DNA of 27,695 bases from a virus. Positions 6,515 to 11,461 of this stretch are shown here, piece by piece. Made by a program: the position numbers and the translations under genes. The notes under the pieces were generated by a model. That model searched no databases. It was given only the letters and a program-made list of their open reading frames with translations, and was not told the DNA's origin. Positions within the stretch are counted from its first letter, which is position 1. Every line of letters starts with the position of its first letter. The stretch lies in the IMG/VR virus record IMGVR_UViG_3300044546_000401, positions 1 through 27,695 of that record, one strand, 5' to 3'.

Positions 6515-6695
6515 AAAATTCAAAATTGAAATCGTCGACCTTGAATCCAGCATAAACCGACGCGTTCCGGTGCAAATGCGGTTCGATTGATTTGATCAAT
6601 GCGTGATAAGATTCGATGCAATCAATCAATTTCGCCAAATCGGAATCCGGTTCGGCGGTTTGTTTTAGTGCCGCAAGGTCGACGATTGATTTCAT
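6507..6695 (-). CDS. Hypothetical protein (62 aa)
   Basis: A 62-residue acidic protein with two predicted helices (VDLAALKQTAE and LAKLIDCIESYHALIKSI) and an aromatic tail (DDFNFEFYD). The ATG at 6695 overlaps the exonuclease stop by four bases. It sits directly after the recombination exonuclease, the place where a recombinase partner often lies, but it is far too short for a Redbeta/RecT protein and shows none of their features. Function unknown. Confidence 0.65.
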   Translation of the reverse strand: MKSIVDLAALKQTAEPDSDLAKLIDCIESYHALIKSIEPHLHRNASVYAGFKVDDFNFEFYD

Positions 6696-7420
6696 ATCAA
6701 AAACGGATTAACACGGGGTGTGACGATGCGGTTGGAATTGTAATGTTCGGCCGTTCCATCCCATTCGTTGAATTTGTCCAAAATTAGTTCCAATTTTCTC
6801 ATTCCTAAATTCAACCATTCCGATTCCAAACGGTACACGCCGACCATGTGCGGCGCCGTTGATTCAACCGCAACGAAACGGAATTCGTCAACGCCCAACG
6901 CATGGCAATAAATCGCCGCCTGGACGAAATACAAATCGTTTTCCATTGACCGCGTGAATTTGTGTTCGGACGCGTCCATCGTTGTTTTCAAATCAAACAC
7001 CAATCCAGGACCAAACCCATCGACAAACCCGTGGAATTTGTGACCAAAAATTTCGGTTTCAATGTGCAGTTCACGCGACGTGCAATATTTCACGATTTCG
7101 TTTGCGGCGGGGTGTTGATCAATCGCGTGTTTGATGTCCAACATCGACACCATTTCCGATTGCGTCAACACGGTTTTGTCGCCCGCGGATTCAGTGAATT
7201 CATTCCAAATGTTTTTTCCGACGGTGGTTCGGCGGTCGCAATCCGGCGCGACGGCGTATTCATTGGCGAATTGGTCGAATTCCAAAACCAATTTGTGAAC
7301 GGCCTTTCCAAAACGCATCGCTGGCGTTTCGGTTTTTTGTTTGGCTTTGTAGGTCAAAAAATGCAACGGCGATTTGTTGAATTCTTTGATGGCGGAAAAT
7401 GACAACAATACGTTTTTCAT
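6692..7420 (-). CDS. Exonuclease, PD-(D/E)XK (RecE/DUF3799-like)
   Basis: A 242-residue nuclease of the RecB/lambda-exonuclease fold, close to the C-terminal domain of RecE (exodeoxyribonuclease VIII). Motifs in order: LSFSAIKEFNKSPLHFL (substrate entry), GKAVHKLVLE (H42), ELHIETEI (E121/E123), FHGFVDG (D134), VFDLKTT (D143, K145) and QAAIYCHAL (Q167, Y171). It degrades one strand of duplex DNA to expose single strands for annealing. The single-strand binding protein lies upstream, but no obvious RecT/Beta annealase is present, so annealing must use the SSB, an unrecognised small gene or the host. ATGA overlap with the upstream membrane protein gene. Confidence 0.88.
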   Translation of the reverse strand: MKNVLLSFSAIKEFNKSPLHFLTYKAKQKTETPAMRFGKAVHKLVLEFDQFANEYAVAPDCDRRTTVGKNIWNEFTESAGDKTVLTQSEMVSMLDIKHAIDQHPAANEIVKYCTSRELHIETEIFGHKFHGFVDGFGPGLVFDLKTTMDASEHKFTRSMENDLYFVQAAIYCHALGVDEFRFVAVESTAPHMVGVYRLESEWLNLGMRKLELILDKFNEWDGTAEHYNSNRIVTPRVNPFLI

Positions 7421-7620
7421 GGTTGTTTTGTTTTGATTTCGTTCATTTCCTCAATGATTCGTTCAACCAATGAAACAACGAACCAAAACGCCAAATGGAC
7501 GTAAGTTGGTGCGAAAATTAAAATCCAGGACCATTCGCCGAACGAACCGATTTTTCCGACTTTCAGGGTGATGAACCACAACGTCATCCAACCCAATGGG
7601 GGCAATTTCTTTGCTTTCAT
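7417..7620 (-). CDS. Small membrane protein, Fragile-X-F/TMEM185-like phage type
   Basis: A 67-residue protein with two hydrophobic stretches (GWMTLWFITLKVGKIG and EWSWILIFAPTYVHLAFWFVV) and a charged C-terminal helix (ERIIEEMNEIKTKQP). The LTLxFIxLK..G.I..WSW..I.AP pattern is the one annotated in phages as transmembrane Fragile-X-F protein. It should lie in the inner membrane; its role in phages is not established. The ATG at 7620 sits one base from the upstream stop; a frame extending to 7674 would overlap that gene by 53 bases and is rejected. Confidence 0.65.
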   Translation of the reverse strand: MKAKKLPPLGWMTLWFITLKVGKIGSFGEWSWILIFAPTYVHLAFWFVVSLVERIIEEMNEIKTKQP

Positions 7621-7621
7621 T

Positions 7622-7903
7622 TTATTTGTTTTTTGAACGTCCCGAACAATCAATCCACGCAACGCGGACGTCACCCGTTGCGATGAATGTTTTTCCAGCT
7701 GCGAAATAAACGACGCCGCTTTGTTTCAATTCCAAAACGGAATCGGCGTACACATTGTGTCCGGCGGCGTCCGTGATTTTGTATCGCCCGCAATCGTGAA
7801 CCACCATTGCCGAACGTGATTGGTTTGACATCACAATCAATGTGATGCAAAAAACCACAATTAAAATTGTTTGAACCGCGGGATCCTGGATGAATTTTTT
7901 CAT
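7622..7903 (-). CDS. Membrane-anchored hypothetical protein (93 aa)
   Basis: A 93-residue protein with one N-terminal transmembrane segment (about residues 9-27, AVQTILIVVFCITLIVM) followed by a small beta-rich domain. C38 and C86 flank that domain and could form a disulfide if it is periplasmic. No family recognised. The ATG overlaps the stop of the DnaA-like gene as ATGA. A membrane protein inside a replication operon suggests a role at the host membrane such as superinfection exclusion, but nothing in the sequence proves it. Confidence 0.7.
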   Translation of the reverse strand: MKKFIQDPAVQTILIVVFCITLIVMSNQSRSAMVVHDCGRYKITDAAGHNVYADSVLELKQSGVVYFAAGKTFIATGDVRVAWIDCSGRSKNK

Positions 7904-8319
7904 GATTCCAATGAATTTTCAATCCGCAACAATTCGTCACGGCGGGCAGTTAGGCGTTGGATTTGGTATTCAATTTCGTCAATTTCTTGACGTGACCATG
8001 TTGATTTGCACAAATGCCGAATGTCGGATATTTCCATCACCAACGTTTTGTCGGCGAACACGCCAATAATGTTCGGCGTGGTCAATTCCTTTATCGCTTT
8101 GTGGGCGTGAACAACCGACGAATGGTCGCGGTTGATAATCGCGCCGACCTCGTGCAATGACAATCGCAAATCCTCGCGCAACAAATACGCGGCGACCTGG
8201 CGGGCGCGAACAATCTTTGCGTGGCGTCTTTTTTCGGTAATTTCGGAAACGGTGATTTGATAATATTTCGACACCGATTCCATGATTTCGTTGGCCAATC
8301 GCATTTGAAATGGATTCAT
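7900..8319 (-). CDS. DnaA domain IV-like DNA-binding protein
   Basis: A 139-residue protein whose first 80 residues match the DNA-binding domain of bacterial DnaA (Bac_DnaA_C): a helix with EKRRHAKIVRARQVAAYLLRE (29-49), LSLHEVGAIINRDHSSVVHAHKAI, with the diagnostic DHSSVVHA signature (65-72) that contacts DnaA boxes. The AAA+ ATPase domain is absent. The C-terminus (about 105-139) is a charged coiled coil that could make a dimer. It may recognise the phage origin or compete with host DnaA. I chose ATG 8319 because an A-rich leader (ACAAAAAAA) precedes it, typical of Bacteroidetes; in-frame starts at 8358, 8388 and 8424 exist, the last overlapping the SSB gene. Confidence 0.85.
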   Translation of the reverse strand: MNPFQMRLANEIMESVSKYYQITVSEITEKRRHAKIVRARQVAAYLLREDLRLSLHEVGAIINRDHSSVVHAHKAIKELTTPNIIGVFADKTLVMEISDIRHLCKSTWSRQEIDEIEYQIQRLTARRDELLRIENSLES

Positions 8320-8398
8320 TTTTTTTGTATTTGAATCCAGGGCCGCGACGCGAAACATCAACCCAAAAATGCGCCGCGACCCCTTCATCGGGTTAAAT

Positions 8399-9019
8399 TC
8401 AGAATGGCAAATCGTCGTCTTCAACGACGGGTTTCGCCGCGTTTTTGTCTTTGATTATTTGCGCGGCGGATTGTGGCGCGGACGTGGGTCCGATGTTCGG
8501 CGACCATTCGTCGACCTTTGGTTTTGGTGCGTCGCCGAACACGTCGTCGGTTCCAGCTGCTAAACCCTCGAACAACGCATCTTCGTTGATGTTGGAATAT
8601 TCAACCAGGTTGACCACAACAACGGCGTTCAAATACACCGTCAATCCTTTTTTTCCTTTGTATTCAAAAACTTTGATGATAATTTGGCAACGCACATCGG
8701 AACCATTGCCGACGGGTCCGTCGTACGGTAAACGATTGGCGCCAAATACGCGCGGCAAGTTTTGCGATTTTGGCGTGATGAATGGTGTACATTCAACGCG
8801 GGCGTCGGAATCTTTGGCCTTGCGTGTGGTTTTCACGATCGCTTCGAACACGCGCGGTCCGAACGATTGAATTTCCGCCAACGATGTTTCGTCCAATTCC
8901 AAATCCAATTGGAATTTGTTGGACATATCGTTTGGACCGGTGGCGTTTGTCACTTTCGCCCAAACGGCCTTGCCGTTGACGAACATTTGATGACCTTTGA
9001 TGAAATCGGGTTTTGTCAT
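8399..9019 (-). CDS. Single-stranded DNA-binding protein
   Basis: A 206-residue phage SSB-like protein (DUF2815/T7 gp2.5-like). The first 150 residues fit a beta-rich OB-type domain (KFQLDLELDETS, VRCQIIIKVFEYKGKKGLTVYLNAVVV). A long Pro/Ala-rich linker then ends in the acidic tip EDDDLPF, the hallmark peptide through which SSBs recruit replication and recombination partners. It should coat single strands for the Prim-Pol/helicase and for products of the RecE-like exonuclease. The ATG at 9019 is preceded by an A-rich leader and, 24 bases upstream, by the CGAAAGCAA motif shared with the Prim-Pol gene. Confidence 0.85.
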   Translation of the reverse strand: MTKPDFIKGHQMFVNGKAVWAKVTNATGPNDMSNKFQLDLELDETSLAEIQSFGPRVFEAIVKTTRKAKDSDARVECTPFITPKSQNLPRVFGANRLPYDGPVGNGSDVRCQIIIKVFEYKGKKGLTVYLNAVVVVNLVEYSNINEDALFEGLAAGTDDVFGDAPKPKVDEWSPNIGPTSAPQSAAQIIKDKNAAKPVVEDDDLPF

Positions 9020-9042
9020 TTTGTTGATTTTGAATTGATTAG

Positions 9043-9051
9043 TTGCTTTCG
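9043..9051 (-). promoter_or_regulatory. CGAAAGCAA leader motif, copy at the SSB gene
   Basis: Minus-strand CGAAAGCAA in the 46-base gap upstream of the SSB start. Four flanking bases also match the Prim-Pol copy, so 13 bases are identical (AACCGAAAGCAAC). The shared sequence suggests a common transcription or translation signal. Confidence 0.4.
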
Positions 9052-9065
9052 GTTGATGTATTTGT

Positions 9066-9224
9066 TTAATTGTACGGATGATGTGCGATTGAACGAATTG
9101 GTGGAACCTCGCCGGGTTCGTCCTCGTTGCATCGGATTTCCGTTGCAGCTTGTCCGGCGTTGTTGGCGGATTTTGCCCACACGGTCACCTGGCGATCGTC
9201 GGCGAATGTGACGATGAATGTCAT
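9066..9224 (-). CDS. Small hypothetical protein (52 aa)
   Basis: A 52-codon ORF with ATG at 9224 overlapping the previous stop as ATGA. The product begins MTFIVTFADDRQVTVWAKSANNA and ends with a Pro/His-rich tail. The beta-hairpin-like start followed by a short helix (NAGQAATEIRC) resembles other tiny phage early proteins, but no family is recognised. The tight overlap and the codon use (TTC, GCC, CAG mixed with CGA) are compatible with real coding. Confidence 0.6.
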   Translation of the reverse strand: MTFIVTFADDRQVTVWAKSANNAGQAATEIRCNEDEPGEVPPIRSIAHHPYN

Positions 9225-9379
9225 TTGAAAAATGTGTAAATGATTATTCGTAAAATGGGACGCAATGAATGAACCAGGGTGATGATTCCGGCAACGATTG
9301 CGATCAATTGCCAGTTGTTAACCACGCGGCGAATCGCAACGCGAATCGGGTGAATGTTGATGGTGATGAATGGTTTCAT
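9221..9379 (-). CDS. Small basic membrane protein (52 aa)
   Basis: A 52-codon ORF whose ATG at 9379 overlaps the stop of the 143-residue gene as ATGA. The product has a basic N-terminal part (IRVAIRRVVNN), a hydrophobic stretch (WQLIAIVAGIITLV, about residues 23-36) and a second hydrophobic, basic stretch (LRPILRIIIYTFF) to the end. It is probably a small inner-membrane protein with one or two short membrane segments. Function unknown; no similarity recognised. Confidence 0.6.
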   Translation of the reverse strand: MKPFITINIHPIRVAIRRVVNNWQLIAIVAGIITLVHSLRPILRIIIYTFFK

Positions 9380-9807
9380 TTTTCAAGGATGATTTTGGCG
9401 ATGTTACGACGACGGGCGTCCAATTGTTCGTTGATTTCCATCATTTCCCGACGGTGGTTTTTGACGTGCGCCAAAAATGCGTCACCGTACACGATGCGTT
9501 CGGCGATGGCCAAAAATTCGCGGCGGGCGAATTCTTCGTTGTCGTTGAATTCCAGGTCGTAAGATTCAATCAATGAAACAATTTCATCAATTGATTCACA
9601 TGGGCAAACGGGCATCGGTCCGATTTCCTCGATGACCTCGGCGGTGATTTCGGCAACGTGGTTTTTGTCGTTGGCCAATTCGTCTTCAACGTACAAATCG
9701 AACAGTTCGTCGAATTTGGCGATTTGGCGTTCGCCTTTGGTGATGAAATCGCCAATCATTTGGTTGAACCAACGGGCGTTCGGGGTGTAGATTTGTTCAG
9801 CTTTCAT
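9376..9807 (-). CDS. Hypothetical acidic protein, first gene of the early block (143 aa)
   Basis: A 143-residue, strongly acidic, helical protein (many Glu/Asp, for example LYVEDELANDKNHVAEITAEVIEEI). It carries a CPC motif (residues 68-70) and a C-terminal helix with RREMMEINEQLDARRRNIAKII. It is the first gene after the intergenic control region and directly follows the best promoter candidate, so it is probably among the first genes expressed. Acidic early proteins can be DNA mimics or host-takeover factors, but this is inference only. The ATG at 9807 is preceded at two bases by the CGAAAGCAA motif. Confidence 0.75.
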   Translation of the reverse strand: MKAEQIYTPNARWFNQMIGDFITKGERQIAKFDELFDLYVEDELANDKNHVAEITAEVIEEIGPMPVCPCESIDEIVSLIESYDLEFNDNEEFARREFLAIAERIVYGDAFLAHVKNHRREMMEINEQLDARRRNIAKIILEK

Positions 9808-9809
9808 AT

Positions 9810-9818
9810 TTGCTTTCG
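9810..9818 (-). promoter_or_regulatory. CGAAAGCAA leader motif, copy at the first early gene
   Basis: Third copy of the nine-base motif, two bases upstream of the ATG at 9807 and inside the predicted 5' untranslated leader (promoter -7 box at 9846-9853). Confidence 0.4.
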
Positions 9819-9845
9819 TGACCGGGTTGTTTGTCGTTCACTTGG

Positions 9846-9875
9846 CAAACATACAAACAAAATTCATTCCCACAA
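9846..9875 (-). promoter_or_regulatory. Bacteroidetes-type promoter for the early block
   Basis: On the minus strand a TTG (9875-9873) is separated by exactly 19 bases from TATGTTTG (9853-9846), which fits the -33/-7 consensus TTG-N19-TAnnTTTG of Bacteroidetes sigma factor. Transcription would start about 30 bases before the ATG at 9807. The spacer is AT-rich. It is the only complete match I found near an operon head. Confidence 0.55.
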
Positions 9876-9908
9876 TACTTGTGCAAAAAAAATTTCACAA
9901 CGTGTTAT

Positions 9909-9928
9909 ATTAACATTGAAATGTTAAT
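9909..9928. promoter_or_regulatory. 20-bp perfect palindrome, operator candidate
   Basis: ATTAACATT and its exact complement AATGTTAAT are separated by two bases (GA). The site lies about 34 bases upstream of the -33 element of the early promoter. Size and symmetry fit a binding site for a dimeric regulator. As RNA it could form an 8-bp stem with a TGAA loop. Confidence 0.5.
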
Positions 9929-9974
9929 TGATGGATGTGGTGATGTGGTTGTGTGTACGGATGGGGGTATGTGA

Positions 9975-10009
9975 ATGGATGGGCCCCCCTATGGGGGGTC
10001 CCATACCTT
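9975..10009 (+). repeat. 35-base GC-rich hairpin core, copy A
   Basis: Thirty-five bases identical to the reverse complement of 24969-25003. The inner 26 bases (9979-10004) form an imperfect palindrome: ATGGG plus six C, a TAT loop, six G, then a bulged T and CCCAT. The plus-strand flank to the left is G/T-rich (9930-9974) and to the right C/A-rich (10010-10055), so a longer imperfect stem is possible. There is no T-run, so it is not a typical intrinsic terminator. Confidence 0.9.
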
Positions 10010-10112
10010 TTCATCCACATCCCCTTTCCACCTACCAACCAACCCCATCGTTTGAATGAATGGGTTTCGATTGTCAACAAACCAACGCCGAACGATTCCA
10101 GGAACCGCCGGA

Positions 10113-10142
10113 CGTAACAAAAAACACGGCGGATTTGTTACG
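10113..10142. repeat. 9-bp inverted repeat
   Basis: CGTAACAAA (10113-10121) and its exact complement TTTGTTACG (10134-10142) flank a 12-base loop. It lies in the intergenic region downstream of the late operon terminator candidate and may be a second terminator stem or a protein-binding site. Confidence 0.5.
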
Positions 10143-10168
10143 ACGCATTTAAACGCGTTTTAACGAAC

Positions 10169-10207
10169 GAAAAACGCCGCAGTGATACTGATGTACCAAC
10201 GCGGCGT
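10169..10207 (-). terminator. Intrinsic terminator candidate of the late operon
   Basis: On the minus strand ACGCCGC (10207-10201) pairs perfectly with GCGGCGT (10180-10174) around a 20-base loop. The 3' arm ends in a run of five T before a C. It lies about 70 bases after the spanin stop. The loop is long and the T-run short, so efficiency is uncertain. Confidence 0.5.
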
Positions 10208-10276
10208 AAAAGTTCACGACGTGTCAAAAAAACGGCATCAGCGAACGTGTGGCGGTTCAATGTCCGCCGTGCAAAT

Positions 10277-10687
10277 CTATTTGTTGCCGAAAATCGTTTC
10301 AAAAAACACCTTGAACGCGACGATCACGATGGCGACAACCGCCAAACCCGCCAACAATTCGGACCAACTGTTTCCGTGTTTGGCTCGTTCGGGTTTCACT
10401 TGTTCCAAGACAACGGATTTCACGGCCGTTGTGTCACCGGCGTATTGCGCGGAAACACGAATCGTGTCAAATTTCCGAATGACGCGAACCGTCAATTTGT
10501 CTTTGGTGACAAACACCGTGTCGTTTGGCATGGTGACAAATGACGTGTCCACCGTGATTCGTTCGGTGTACACCGTGTCCCATTTCAACACGATTTTTTC
10601 AATCACAATCGGGTCCGCTTTTTTGAATAAACCACACGAAGACAACGCCAACAACGACGTGAAAATCAAAACATTACGCATATTCAT
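10277..10687 (-). CDS. Unimolecular spanin (u-spanin) lipoprotein
   Basis: A 136-residue protein starting MNMRNVLIFTSLLALSSC. It has a lipoprotein signal with lipobox LSSC (lipidated Cys18), a periplasmic beta-rich stretch (IVLKWDTVYTERITVDTSF, KFDTIRVSAQY) and a C-terminal transmembrane helix (about residues 108-128, LLAGLAVVAIVIVAFKVFF). An outer-membrane lipid anchor plus an inner-membrane C-terminal helix in one chain is the defining layout of u-spanins such as T1 gp11, which is of similar length. It would fuse the two membranes in the last step of lysis. It follows two holin-like genes. Start ATG is 10687 or, two codons later, 10681; a frame extending to 10978 only overlaps the upstream gene. 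Confidence 0.78.
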   Translation of the reverse strand: MNMRNVLIFTSLLALSSCGLFKKADPIVIEKIVLKWDTVYTERITVDTSFVTMPNDTVFVTKDKLTVRVIRKFDTIRVSAQYAGDTTAVKSVVLEQVKPERAKHGNSWSELLAGLAVVAIVIVAFKVFFETIFGNK

Positions 10688-10714
10688 TTGAATTGATTGT
10701 TCAACCTTGACCAC

Positions 10715-10742
10715 GGTTCGGTTTGGCGTAATTCGCCGAACC
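10715..10742. repeat. Inverted repeat between holin-like and spanin genes
   Basis: GGTTCGG (10715-10721) and its complement CCGAACC (10736-10742) are separated by 14 bases, which can form an alternative inner stem (GGCG/CGCC). It lies in the 98-base gap before the spanin start. It may modulate spanin expression or be an attenuator; there is no clear T-run. Confidence 0.4.
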
Positions 10743-10785
10743 TTTGTTGGTGGATGTTTTTGATTTCGCGTGAACCCCTGGACGT

Positions 10786-11001
10786 TTACGAACGGCCTTT
10801 TGGGGTTTGGCGTTTTGGGGTGTTGGCTTTGCCATTGGTTGGTTTTGGATCGTTGGAAAAAAGAAACGCGAATCCGCCCATGAGGAAAATTGACACCTCG
10901 GTCAACGTGGCCCGTTCGAACCAAACGAAAACCAGCGACACCACCAACACGACCAATCCGATCGTGGTTGTTTTCCAATTGCGGAAAATGCGTTCGAGCA
11001 T
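10786..11001 (-). CDS. Holin-like small membrane protein, two segments (71 aa)
   Basis: A 71-residue protein with two transmembrane segments (TTTIGLVVLVVSLVFVWFE, about residues 11-29, and VSIFLMGGFAFLFS, about 34-48) joined by a short charged turn, and a very basic C-terminal tail (NGKANTPKRQTPKGRS). Length, hairpin topology, basic tail and position just before the spanin fit a class II holin, which would form inner-membrane lesions to release the endolysin. The ATG at 11001 shares one base with the preceding stop (TAATG). It competes for the holin role with the 54-residue gene upstream. Confidence 0.6.
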   Translation of the reverse strand: MLERIFRNWKTTTIGLVVLVVSLVFVWFERATLTEVSIFLMGGFAFLFSNDPKPTNGKANTPKRQTPKGRS

Positions 11002-11165
11002 TATTTTTTGTCTTTCAGGATGTCCCGGCGCCAACGCCAAACGGTATAAGCCAGGGACGCAATCATCGCGATCAATCCAACGATTTGTGAAATTTGGGCA
11101 ATCAAAATCGATGCCGTTGTCACGGACCACGTCGCGACGATGTGTTGTGCGGATTCGTCTTTCAT
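11001..11165 (-). CDS. Holin-like or antiholin-like small membrane protein (54 aa)
   Basis: A 54-residue protein (MKDESAQHIVATWSVTTASI at the start) with one long hydrophobic region (about residues 11-39) that could be one or two membrane passes, then a basic tail WRWRRDILKDKK. The ATG at 11165 overlaps the upstream stop as ATGA; a frame open to 11258 is an overlap artefact. Two adjacent small membrane proteins before a spanin are typical of a holin/antiholin pair, but which is which cannot be read from the sequence. Confidence 0.6.
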   Translation of the reverse strand: MKDESAQHIVATWSVTTASILIAQISQIVGLIAMIASLAYTVWRWRRDILKDKK

Positions 11166-11461
11166 TGTTCGTTCGGGGTGTTGTGTTGTTCGTATTGTTT
11201 GGCGTATTCGGATTCCCACCCCGCGAACCAATGAACCGCCGAACCCGGCGTTGGCCACACGGCCAAATCAACGAATTGCGGTTCACCGTTCCAAATCACA
11301 TCCACCGCCCAACGTGGGTCACTTCCAACGATTCCGATTTGATGCACGGCGCAATTGACAAAAATCAATTCGCCATCTTCCATTGTTGCGAATCCTGCGG
11401 AAAGCATATCGGTGATAAATTGGCCTTCGGTAGGCCAAGCGTATTTTCTGTACGATGTCAT
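11162..11461 (-). CDS. Fibre-associated hypothetical protein (99 aa)
   Basis: A 99-residue protein starting MTSYRKYAWPTEGQF with ATG at 11461 overlapping the fibre stop as ATGA. It is rich in Trp and acidic residues (RWAVDVIWNG, VWPTPGSAVHWFAGWE) and has no membrane segment. The first 25 or so codons share the foreign codon usage of the fibre gene (AGA, GCT, CCT, CTT); the rest uses the genome's own style. Small proteins coded directly after fibre genes often assist fibre assembly or attach to the fibre, so a chaperone or accessory role is plausible but not shown. Confidence 0.65.
   Translation of the reverse strand: MTSYRKYAWPTEGQFITDMLSAGFATMEDGELIFVNCAVHQIGIVGSDPRWAVDVIWNGEPQFVDLAVWPTPGSAVHWFAGWESEYAKQYEQHNTPNEQ

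Larger units (their letters stand above)
9808..10276. other. Intergenic control region between late and early blocks (469 bp)
   Basis: No convincing gene is seen here. From the spanin stop leftward on the minus strand it holds a GC stem with a T-run (terminator candidate), a short palindrome AAACGCGTTT (10151-10160), a 9-bp inverted repeat (10113-10142), a C/A- and G/T-rich stretch with a strong hairpin core (9975-10009), a 20-bp palindrome and the early promoter. The density of symmetric elements fits a transcription switch and possibly a replication origin. Confidence 0.6.

Noticed and set aside
9808-10276. tRNA, CRISPR array or DnaA box cluster in the intergenic region
   Set aside because: No cloverleaf, no regularly spaced repeats and no TTATCCACA-like series could be seen by eye.
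10182-10691. Plus-strand frame of 169 codons opposite the spanin gene
   Set aside because: It is antisense to a gene with clear lipobox and membrane helix, starts within the terminator hairpin and has no recognisable features.
10277-10978. Spanin frame extended to a start at 10978
   Set aside because: It would overlap the 71-residue holin-like gene almost entirely and would bury the lipoprotein signal, which must be N-terminal.
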